This document shows, piece by piece, positions 1 through 4,898 of a stretch of DNA of 8,055 nt; within the stretch, counting starts at the first letter, position 1; every line of letters starts with the position of its first letter. The stretch lies in the NCBI GenBank assembly GCA_030640725.1, contig DAOWIV010000179.1, forward strand, positions 1 to 8,055. The letters are read 5' to 3'. Source of the stretch: Methanosarcinales archaeon. GTDB taxonomy: Archaea; Halobacteriota; Methanosarcinia; Methanosarcinales; Methanogasteraceae. Under the pieces are notes generated by a model, which saw only the letters and a list, made by a program, of their open reading frames with translations, was not told the origin of the DNA and did no database searches. The position numbers were made by a program, and so were the translations under genes.

Positions 1-1
1 A

Positions 2-175
2 GTATATAAACATAGCGGTACATACGCTCATCCAATGAACGACTTAACCACTGCTTTTGCAGTGCCAGAGAGTGAAGGCAATGCTCAACAGAGGATGTTT
101 CAAAGCATTCTGCAGTATCGCGGGGTGAGATTGCAGAATGCGGTTGTGAGGTGGTTGGGCGGGTCGGTCAGGTAA
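2..175 (+). CDS. possible 3' end of an unrecognised gene, open at the left edge
   Basis: The frame is open from base 2 to a TAA at 173-175, giving 57 residues. An internal ATG at 35 would give a 46-residue protein. No family is recognised; the end reads RWLGGSVR before the stop. Codon choice is mixed and does not show the GC-ending bias of the genes to the right, so this may not be coding at all. The same bases hold two strong inverted repeats, which are as easily explained by a structured RNA or a repeat remnant. A second frame ends earlier, at TGA 36-38, and could equally be the true end of an upstream gene. The sequence left of the window would settle it. Confidence 0.22.
   Translation, partial: VYKHSGTYAHPMNDLTTAFAVPESEGNAQQRMFQSILQYRGVRLQNAVVRWLGGSVR
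49..64 (+). repeat. short perfect hairpin CACTGC-TTTT-GCAGTG
   Basis: This is a six-base-pair stem with a four-T loop, inside the weak reading frame at the left edge. Together with the larger hairpin at 105-141 it suggests folded RNA or a repeat remnant. Function is unknown. Confidence 0.5.
105..141 (+). repeat. 10-bp perfect inverted repeat (hairpin)
   Basis: GCATTCTGCA (105-114) and TGCAGAATGC (132-141) are exact reverse complements with a 17-base loop. Inside the loop U116-A130, U118-A128 and C119-G127 could extend the stem, with one mismatch and a wobble. A second hairpin, CACTGC-TTTT-GCAGTG, lies at 49-64. No T-tract follows either, so neither looks like a simple terminator. Confidence 0.6.
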
Positions 176-200
176 TATTGTCCCAAAGCCGCGATTTCAC

Positions 201-212
201 AAACCTTTATAT
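201..212 (+). promoter_or_regulatory. archaeal promoter (BRE plus TATA box) of the FMN-binding protein operon
   Basis: AAACC followed by TTTATAT matches the archaeal purine-rich BRE plus TATA box. A start about 25 bases downstream would fall near 233-238, giving a very short leader that ends in the GGTGAT site. The first ten bases, AAACCTTTAT, recur at 4839-4848 before the ferredoxin-like gene. Confidence 0.6.
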
Positions 213-234
213 CCTAAAGGTCAGAGTTTGTGGT

Positions 235-240
235 GGTGAT
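235..240 (+). promoter_or_regulatory. ribosome binding site GGTGAT that decides the ATG start at 245
   Basis: GGTGAT is complementary to the AUCACC near the 3' end of archaeal 16S rRNA. It lies four bases before ATG 245, and the next gene has the same motif with the same four-base spacing before its TTG (651-656, start 661). This favours ATG 245 over the upstream GTG at 230, which would sit upstream of the site. Confidence 0.6.
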
Positions 241-244
241 CGTT

Positions 245-649
245 ATGGTAAAGATGCCAGCAGAAGTGCAGGAGACAATAAATAAGCAGAGTCCGGTTCC
301 AATTGCCACTGCGGATGCGGATGGTAATCCCAACGTGGTGTTTGTTGGATTCTTAAGAATCGTTGACGATGAGACGATCCACATCGCAGACAATTTCTTC
401 GACAAGACCGCCGCAAACCTGTCAGAGAACCCGCGGGTCTCGATCGTTGCGTACGATGGCGAGGCAAAGAAATCGTTCCAGGTCAAGGGCAGCATTGAGG
501 TCGTGGCAGAGGGTCCGATGTATGATGATGTGAAGGTATGGGTACATGCCAAGAGCAAGGCGTTGCCGGTAAAAGCCGCGGTGATCATGCATGTCGAAGA
601 GATATATAATGCGATGTACGGACCGGACGCGGGAAAACGCATAGCATAA
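245..649 (+). CDS. FMN-binding split-barrel protein (pyridoxamine 5'-phosphate oxidase-like)
   Basis: This 134-residue protein belongs to the small flavin-binding split beta-barrel family that includes pyridoxamine-phosphate-oxidase-like proteins and the Desulfovibrio FMN-binding protein. The family pattern is visible from the start: an N-terminal helix, strand PVPIATADADGNPNVV, then a strand ending ADNFFDKTAANL, where the K-T-x-x-N segment is the usual FMN phosphate contact region, then NPRVSIVAYD and the FQVKGSIEVV strand. Length is normal for a single-domain member. Such proteins are cytoplasmic homodimers. Their substrate usually cannot be told from sequence, and true PdxH activity is not implied. 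It is the first gene of a short operon, with only 11 bases to the next gene. ATG 245 was chosen over GTG 230 because of the GGTGAT spacing. Confidence 0.85.
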   Translation: MVKMPAEVQETINKQSPVPIATADADGNPNVVFVGFLRIVDDETIHIADNFFDKTAANLSENPRVSIVAYDGEAKKSFQVKGSIEVVAEGPMYDDVKVWVHAKSKALPVKAAVIMHVEEIYNAMYGPDAGKRIA

Positions 650-660
650 CGGTGATATAA

Positions 661-969
661 TTGGGCAAGGATAACGTACTGGGAATAGACGACTTACTGG
701 CTGACGAGACTGCCGGGGAATCCGAAGAGGCTACCGAAGAGCTGTACGATCTCGTCATCCCACCGGGACTCTCGATGACCCTGATACAGGAACTGATATT
801 GGAGTTCGGTCTTGTGTCGCATACCAAAAATGTGGTCACGGCAGTCGAGGATGGCGAGCCTTTTGAGATGAAGCTGATCGTGCTCAGGGGCGACCGCGAA
901 ACCGTAGAACGTGCAAACGCGTACCTCTGGGACGTAATCGACGATCGGGTTGGGTATTTTGGAGATTGA
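661..969 (+). CDS. conserved-looking acidic protein of unknown function
   Basis: This 102-residue protein starts with TTG, ten bases after an exact GGTGAT site (651-656) and 11 bases after the stop of the flavoprotein gene, so the two are probably co-transcribed and translated in series. I do not recognise the family. The first 25 residues are strongly acidic and probably disordered (DDLLADETAGESEEATEE). The rest looks like a compact alpha/beta domain: a predicted strand-helix DLVIPPGLSMTLIQELILEF, then VVTAVEDGEPFEMKLIVLRG and a final helix with ERANAYLWDVIDD. No cysteines, membrane segment or signal peptide are present. Codon use matches the neighbours, so it is a real gene. A small regulatory or adaptor protein is possible but not shown. 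Confidence 0.75.
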   Translation: MGKDNVLGIDDLLADETAGESEEATEELYDLVIPPGLSMTLIQELILEFGLVSHTKNVVTAVEDGEPFEMKLIVLRGDRETVERANAYLWDVIDDRVGYFGD

Positions 970-998
970 GGCAGAAATCGTACCTGATCTGATGATCT

Positions 999-1030
999 GC
1001 TACATGCGGTGACAGTGCGTCGCTTGTAGC
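999..1030 (+). repeat. intergenic hairpin, about 9 of 10 stem positions paired
   Basis: GCTACA-T-GCG (999-1008) pairs with CGC-T-TGTAGC (1021-1030), with one T-T mismatch. Further inner pairs are possible (G1009-T1020 wobble, G1011-C1018). It lies 29 bases after the stop of the unknown gene and 33 bases before the next start codon. No run of T follows, so it may be an RNA processing or regulatory element of the downstream leader rather than a terminator. Confidence 0.5.
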
Positions 1031-1063
1031 GTACCGCCCTCATCGTCTTATCGATAAAACGCA

Positions 1064-1654
1064 ATGGTAATCATGAACCGAGAAATTATATATTTTGAGA
1101 AACCGGGTGCGGCTAATACCGATGAAACTGTGAAAGCCGCCGCCAGCCGGGCGATCGAACTTGGCGTCAAGCATATCGTGGTCGCAAGCACCACAGGATC
1201 AACCGGAATTAAGGTTGCAAAGGCAACAGAAGGGACTGATATCAAGACAATCGTCGTGACACTACATTATGGCGCGAAAGAAGAGGGGAAATGGCAGTTT
1301 GACGAAAAGAACCTCGAAATATTGCAGGATATGGGTGCAACCGTATTTACACAGACTCATGCACTTTCAGGGGTGGAACGGTCGTTCTCCGGGAAGTTTG
1401 GCGGAGCAAGCAGGACTGAAACCATTGCAGCCGTGCTCAAGAGTCTGTTTGGAATCGGATTTAAGGTAGCTGTCGAGATCACGATCATGGCTGCGGACGC
1501 GGGCATGGTTCCGGTCGGCGATAGCGCCGAGATCATTGCGATTGGCGGGACGCATTCGGGCGCGGACGTCGCATGTGTGATCAGACCAGGACATGCAAAC
1601 AGCTTCTTCAACATGCAGATCCGAGAGATCATAGCGATGCCAAGGCTGAAATAA
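1064..1654 (+). CDS. stand-alone pyruvate kinase C-terminal (alpha/beta) domain protein
   Basis: This protein of 193-196 residues matches the COG1751-type family, which is the C-terminal allosteric domain of pyruvate kinase without the catalytic barrel. Visible family signatures are the N-terminal YFEKPGAANT, the ASTTGSTG phosphate-loop-like motif (residues 41-48), GVERSFSGKFGG (103-114) and the glycine-rich GGTHSGADVACV (161-172). It is therefore not expected to make pyruvate. Its role is unknown; ligand binding or sensing is an inference from the parent domain. Length is full for the family. Two starts are close: ATG 1064 (MVIMNREI) and ATG 1073 (MNREI). The second fits the family N-terminus better, and neither has a clear ribosome binding site. 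It is 94 bases from the gene before, and so may have its own promoter, but no convincing TATA box is seen. Confidence 0.85.
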   Translation: MVIMNREIIYFEKPGAANTDETVKAAASRAIELGVKHIVVASTTGSTGIKVAKATEGTDIKTIVVTLHYGAKEEGKWQFDEKNLEILQDMGATVFTQTHALSGVERSFSGKFGGASRTETIAAVLKSLFGIGFKVAVEITIMAADAGMVPVGDSAEIIAIGGTHSGADVACVIRPGHANSFFNMQIREIIAMPRLK

Positions 1655-1667
1655 ACAGCAATACCAG

Positions 1668-1677
1668 CTATTTAAGC
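1668..1677 (+). promoter_or_regulatory. weak TATA-like box ahead of the polX leader
   Basis: CTATTTAAGC resembles an archaeal TATA box. A start about 25 bases downstream would leave a leader of roughly 135 bases before polX. The match is imperfect and it lies only 14 bases after the previous stop codon. Confidence 0.3.
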
Positions 1678-1799
1678 TCGCGTAAACGTCCCGGGACAGA
1701 CAACCCCGGTTCCGGGACTCGGTCGTTCTTTCGGGTCCTGAAACGTGTTTTCAGCCACTGCAGAGCGGGAGGAAGTGGTGAAGTCATCCCTGCCCGAGC
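1676..1799 (+). other. cluster of nested inverted repeats in the polX leader; candidate structured RNA
   Basis: Within the 181-base gap 1655-1835 there are four pairings that can coexist. GCTCG (1676-1680) with CGAGC (1795-1799) encloses three hairpins: GTCCCGG (1688-1694) with CCGGGAC (1712-1718); CTGAAA (1738-1743) with TTTCAG (1749-1754); and CCACT (1755-1759) with AGTGG (1774-1778). The last two are directly adjacent and could stack. GTCCCGGGAC (1688-1697) is itself a perfect 10-bp palindrome. No convincing reading frame fills the gap. It does not match any RNA family I recognise (not a tRNA, SRP RNA or RNase P core). It may be a leader element or a separate small RNA. The short stems could be chance in GC-rich sequence. 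Confidence 0.35.
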
Positions 1800-1835
1800 A
1801 AAACGTTATGGAACCTGCTGCCAGATTAGCGACTG

Positions 1836-3584
1836 ATGGGTAAAGTCCCTTGCAATTCGGATATCGCTCTGATATTCTACAGGCTGGCAACGCTCTCGCA
1901 GTTCCTTGATGAAAATCCGTTCATAACACGGGCGTACCAAAAAGCTGCAAGAAACATCGAAAGCCTTGATGTGGACATCAAACATCTGTTCGATGCAGGG
2001 AAACTCAAGGCAATACCGGGTGTGGGTGAAGAAATCGCCAAAGGAATCGCAGAAATCATTGAAACGGGTACATGTAAGCGTTACGAAGCGATGAAGCGCG
2101 AAATTCCTTGCGATGTCTTCGGGTTGCTTGGTATCCCAGGCATCGGTCCGAAGACGGTACGGCGCGCTTACGAACAACTCGGCATAACAACGCCTGATGA
2201 ACTCGAAAAAGCAGCGATCGAACACAGGCTGCGAAAACTCCAGGGAATGGGCGTGAAGTCTGAGGCAAAAATCCTCACAGCGATCCGGAGATCAAAAGAG
2301 ATGGACAAACGGATCACACTTGATGTAGCACTTCCGATTGCCAGGATTGCGATGGAATATCTGGAAAGGTGCCCGCATGTAAGCAACGTCACCGCGACCG
2401 GGAGTCTGAGGCGGCACAGGGAGACTGTTGGCGACATTGATCTCATTGCAACCTCTGATGCCGACCATTCGGAGGCGGTGCTCAAGGCGTTTGGATCAAT
2501 GCCAGGAGTCACCAGGGTGATCAAGAGTGGTGCCACAGAAGCATCGGTGATCCTTAAAAATGTCCGGATCGATCTGAGAATCGCTGACAGGGCATCGTTT
2601 GGATCACTGCTCCAGCATTTCACAGGATCAAAGGAGCACAACATACGGCTCCGGGAGATCGCAATCAGGAAAGGGCTTAAACTCAGTGAATACGGAATCA
2701 CGGATCATGAAACCGGGATACTGACACCATGCGGTGAAGAAGCGGAGGTATACCGGATGCTCGGGCTGCCGTTTATCGTTCCTGAATTGCGCGAGGACAG
2801 GGGCGAAATCGAGGCGGCGATCGCTGGTAGTGGCAGCCTGCCAGATCTCGTAACAGAAGATGATATCAAGGGCGATCTTCATGTCCACTCAAAATGGAGC
2901 GATGGCGCAAACAGCGTTCCCGAGCTGGCAGACGCCGCCATGGGGCGGGGATATGAATATCTCTGCATATCAGATCATTCGAAATCAAGAGGGATAGCGG
3001 GCGGACTTAGCGAAGAATGCGTGATAAGGAAGATAAACGAAATCGATGCGTTCAACGATGATAACGAGAGTTCACGGGGCTTCAGGGTTCTTGCTGGCAG
3101 TGAAGTGGATATCCGCGCAGACGGGACGCTGGATTATCCGGACCGCATCCTTGAGATGCTTGATATCGTCATTGCGGCAGTGCATACCGGTTTTAGCCAG
3201 GATAGACGGACGATGACCTCCCGCATCGTGCGGGCAATCGTTGACGGGCATGTCGATATCCTCGCGCACCCGACAGGCAGACTGCTTGGCGAGAGGATGG
3301 GATACGAGGTTGATATCGATAGGGTGATCGAGGTTGCAGCTGAGACTGGCACGGCGCTTGAGATCAACGCATCCCCCCGTCGTCTGGACTTAAGCGACAT
3401 TAACGCGAGGAAAGCGAAGGAGGCAGGAGTGATGCTTGCGATAGGCACTGACGCGCACTCGACCTACCATCTCGGCTACATGGAGTTCGGTGTGCATGTC
3501 GCCCGCAGGGCATGGCTGGAACCCTGCGATGTGATGAATGCGCGGGGCACCACGGAGCTGCTGCGCCGGATCGGGCGAGGGTGA
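1836..3584 (+). CDS. polX: family X DNA polymerase with PHP 3'-5' exonuclease domain (PolX)
   Basis: This is a complete 582-residue protein, close to the 570-residue bacterial PolX, and all parts are in order. Residues 10-150 form the 8-kDa-like region with helix-hairpin-helix motifs at IPGVGEEIAKG (60-70), IPGIGPKTVRR (100-110) and LQGMGVKSEAK (135-145). The nucleotidyltransferase palm has GSLRRHRETVGDID (189-202), with catalytic Asp 200 and 202, and RIDLR with Asp 246. HFTGSKEHNIRLRE follows. The PHP metal site is intact: GDLHVHS (His 349, 351), SDHS (380-382), GSEVDI (Glu 423), His 450, AHPTGR (His 478) and GTDAHS (Asp 539, His 541). It should fill short gaps and trim 3' ends in base excision repair. 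ATG 1836 is the first possible start, since TAG lies three codons upstream; no clear ribosome binding site is seen. The stop overlaps the next gene's ribosome site. Confidence 0.95.
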   Translation: MGKVPCNSDIALIFYRLATLSQFLDENPFITRAYQKAARNIESLDVDIKHLFDAGKLKAIPGVGEEIAKGIAEIIETGTCKRYEAMKREIPCDVFGLLGIPGIGPKTVRRAYEQLGITTPDELEKAAIEHRLRKLQGMGVKSEAKILTAIRRSKEMDKRITLDVALPIARIAMEYLERCPHVSNVTATGSLRRHRETVGDIDLIATSDADHSEAVLKAFGSMPGVTRVIKSGATEASVILKNVRIDLRIADRASFGSLLQHFTGSKEHNIRLREIAIRKGLKLSEYGITDHETGILTPCGEEAEVYRMLGLPFIVPELREDRGEIEAAIAGSGSLPDLVTEDDIKGDLHVHSKWSDGANSVPELADAAMGRGYEYLCISDHSKSRGIAGGLSEECVIRKINEIDAFNDDNESSRGFRVLAGSEVDIRADGTLDYPDRILEMLDIVIAAVHTGFSQDRRTMTSRIVRAIVDGHVDILAHPTGRLLGERMGYEVDIDRVIEVAAETGTALEINASPRRLDLSDINARKAKEAGVMLAIGTDAHSTYHLGYMEFGVHVARRAWLEPCDVMNARGTTELLRRIGRG

Positions 3585-3586
3585 TA
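3579..3586 (+). promoter_or_regulatory. ribosome binding site embedded in the polX stop codon
   Basis: GGGTGATA spans the end of polX and contains its TGA stop (3582-3584). GGTGAT (3580-3585) ends eight bases before ATG 3594. The overlap suggests translational coupling of the nucleotidyltransferase-HEPN gene to polX. Confidence 0.6.
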
Positions 3587-3593
3587 TGGCGGT

Positions 3594-4238
3594 ATGACTA
3601 TAGTGGACATACTCAGGGACAACCTCCGGGAGTTCGGTGTAACGGTTGCAATCGTATTCGGGAGTTTTATCGAGCAAAAAGAGTACCGGGATATTGATGT
3701 TCTGATCGTGCTCGAAGAATCGGGTGATACCGGCGTGGTGAGGGATGCGCTGTGCGAAATCGATGCCAACATCGATCCCACGTTCGTAACAACCGCGACA
3801 TTCGAAGAAAACCTTTTGATCGGAAATCCGTTCTACCTAAACGTGCTCAAAGGAGAAACTGTCATTGGCAGCGGGTATGTTGAGCGATGCAAGGAGCTGG
3901 CAGGCACGCCGTCCGGCGAGATCGCCCGGCGTTACTTCGATTTTGCATTACATGCATACAGAAGAGCAAAATGGTCAAATGAATATTTTGACTGCTATGT
4001 TGCCTGTAAATTCCTGATCGAGCACCTGATGATGAAAAATGGAGTGTATGTGACCGATCCGCACCGTTACGATTCATATCTCTCTGAACTGGATCTGCCG
4101 CTCGACCGTGAGGCTGCCCGGGTGGTATCGCGGATACTGATGCATCGCAGAGGAGATGCAAAACTCTGTGAGGATGATGTCAAGCGTGCGATACTGATTC
4201 TCGGGAGTTTGTGGTTTGAGCGTGATCCAAACCGCTAA
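3594..4238 (+). CDS. nucleotidyltransferase (MNT-type) fused to a HEPN-like helical region
   Basis: This 214-residue protein has a minimal nucleotidyltransferase fold at its N-terminus (about 1-95): AIVFGSFIEQKEYRDIDVLIVLEE carries the GS motif (23-24) and the two metal-binding aspartates 33 and 35, with Asp 61 as a possible third. Residues 105-210 are helical: ARRYFDFALHAYRRAK, then YVACKFLIEHLMMKNGV and a final long helix, a pattern like the HEPN domains that partner MNT proteins. HEPN/MNT pairs are usually two genes and often toxin-antitoxin systems; here they appear as one chain. The canonical C-terminal R-x4-6-H RNase motif is not evident; R113-x6-H120 lies in the first helix, where it is not expected. 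Ribonuclease activity is therefore doubtful. The gene starts nine bases after the polX stop and shares its ribosome site, so it is probably co-expressed. Nucleotide transfer to RNA, protein or small molecule is possible. Confidence 0.75.
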   Translation: MTIVDILRDNLREFGVTVAIVFGSFIEQKEYRDIDVLIVLEESGDTGVVRDALCEIDANIDPTFVTTATFEENLLIGNPFYLNVLKGETVIGSGYVERCKELAGTPSGEIARRYFDFALHAYRRAKWSNEYFDCYVACKFLIEHLMMKNGVYVTDPHRYDSYLSELDLPLDREAARVVSRILMHRRGDAKLCEDDVKRAILILGSLWFERDPNR

Positions 4239-4360
4239 CGCTAAAGAGGCGCCTGAAAATCCGGTTTTTGTGTACCACCAGTGAACATCAGTACATGCTC
4301 GGGTAACTTGTGTAGGAACCACAAAATTACACAGTCTGCGAAGCAGCGGCGCAGCCATCT

Positions 4361-4396
4361 CCACAAGATTTCTGTGTTAATCTCGTGGTTTTATAT
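4361..4396 (+). terminator. hairpin plus T-rich tail, plus strand
   Basis: CCACAAGATT (4361-4370) pairs with AATCTCGTGG (4379-4388) at nine of ten positions around an eight-base loop, followed at once by TTTTATAT. The layout fits an intrinsic terminator for the polX/nucleotidyltransferase transcript, though it lies about 120 bases past the stop. The sequence also resembles a common intergenic repeat motif (see findings). Confidence 0.4.
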
Positions 4397-4470
4397 GCGG
4401 ATATCCACACAATACTCGAGTAAGTACAACTATCAGTGGTATTTGGAAATATTGACCACTCAAGCAGGAG

Positions 4471-4484
4471 AAAATAAAAAAATA
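4471..4484 (-). terminator. T-tract terminator of the MC1 gene
   Basis: Read on the minus strand, this A-rich stretch gives TATTTTTTTATTTT beginning 18 bases after the MC1 stop codon. Archaeal polymerase commonly stops at such U-tracts without needing a hairpin. Confidence 0.5.
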
Positions 4485-4502
4485 GGGGGATAGATCGCTC
4501 AA

Positions 4503-4790
4503 CTATGTATCCTGCGTCTCGATACCGATCTTCCTGACGTTCGGCTTCCATATCTTGTCTGGCATCCAGTCAGGTTTGTTCTTCGGAGCATTGACCTGTT
4601 CCCTCCACCCCTCAAAGATGTGCACTTTCTTTGTGCCGCGTTCTCGCAGCATTATCTTTGTCGGATTGCTCTTGGTGCCACCCGCCCGATTGGCAACTTT
4701 GAGTGCAGCCTGACGTGGCTGTCTCCCGGAAAACACCCCGTGTTCGCTCCCATCTGGGTCATGCAATACAAAATTCCTTGTCTTCTCCAT
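4503..4790 (-). CDS. non-histone chromosomal protein MC1
   Basis: This 95-residue DNA-binding and bending protein closely matches Methanosarcina MC1 (usually about 93 residues): TRNFVLHDPDGSEHGVF, GRQPRQAALKVANR, LRERGTKKVHIFEGWRE and APKNKPDWMP are near-identical family blocks. MC1 is an abundant small basic nucleoid protein found in Methanosarcinales, some other methanogens and haloarchaea. It binds as a monomer and bends DNA sharply, preferring four-way junctions and negatively supercoiled DNA. I chose ATG 4790 (MEKTRNF) over ATG 4796 (MIMEKTRNF): GAGGTG at 4803-4798 is seven bases from the former but only one from the latter, and the family begins two or three residues before TRNF. The gene is divergent from the ferredoxin-like gene, with adjoining promoters, and has a T-tract terminator. 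Confidence 0.97.
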   Translation of the reverse strand: MEKTRNFVLHDPDGSEHGVFSGRQPRQAALKVANRAGGTKSNPTKIMLRERGTKKVHIFEGWREQVNAPKNKPDWMPDKIWKPNVRKIGIETQDT

Positions 4791-4797
4791 GATCATA

Positions 4798-4803
4798 CAC
4801 CTC
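4798..4803 (-). promoter_or_regulatory. MC1 ribosome binding site GAGGTG that decides the start
   Basis: GAGGTG read on the minus strand lies seven bases before ATG 4790 and one base before the upstream in-frame ATG 4796. The shorter protein is therefore favoured. Confidence 0.6.
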
Positions 4804-4825
4804 GCGCCATGATCTAACCACGCGC

Positions 4826-4836
4826 ATCATATATTG
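4826..4836 (-). promoter_or_regulatory. MC1 promoter TATA box
   Basis: The minus strand reads CAATATATGAT about 41 bases before the chosen ATG, predicting a start near 4805 just upstream of the ribosome site. It is only a few bases from the oppositely directed box at 4839-4850, so the two promoters may interfere or share a regulator. Confidence 0.5.
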
Positions 4837-4838
4837 CT

Positions 4839-4850
4839 AAACCTTTATCA
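4839..4850 (+). promoter_or_regulatory. ferredoxin-like gene promoter (BRE plus TATA box)
   Basis: AAACCTTTATCA has its first ten bases identical to the promoter at 201-210. The predicted start near 4873 gives a leader of about 25 bases containing GGAGATGAAG before ATG 4899. It is back to back with the MC1 promoter. Confidence 0.5.
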
Positions 4851-4898
4851 AATATTAATGTAACGCCTGTATGTGATGAACCCCGGAGATGAAGTGCA

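Larger units (their letters stand above)
4239..4502. other. convergent intergenic region with no convincing gene
   Basis: This 264-base gap lies between the 3' ends of the nucleotidyltransferase-HEPN gene and the minus-strand MC1 gene. Reading frames of about 70 codons exist on both strands, but they are AT-rich, lack starts with ribosome sites and resemble nothing. The content is a hairpin with T-tract at 4361-4396 and an A-tract at 4471-4484, which may terminate plus- and minus-strand transcripts respectively. A short T-run (4265-4269) follows the first gene. TTGTG (4308-4312) and CACAA (4320-4324) form another small hairpin. Confidence 0.6.

Noticed and set aside
1573..1836. Plus-strand frame of 87 codons running into the polX leader
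   Set aside because: It overlaps the end of the PK-domain gene in another frame, has an amino acid make-up unlike a folded protein, and has no ribosome site. The structured leader explains the non-overlapping part better.
1672..1890. Minus-strand frame of 72 codons opposite the polX leader and start
   Set aside because: No recognisable product, no promoter or ribosome site, and it covers the start of polX on the other strand.
3927..3956. R113-x6-H120 as a HEPN ribonuclease motif
   Set aside because: The spacing fits R-x4-6-H, but it lies in the first helix of the domain rather than the C-terminal helix where the active motif sits.
4281..4551. Frames of about 70 codons on both strands in the convergent gap
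   Set aside because: Low-complexity AT-rich content, no ribosome sites, and the minus-strand one runs into the MC1 3' end.
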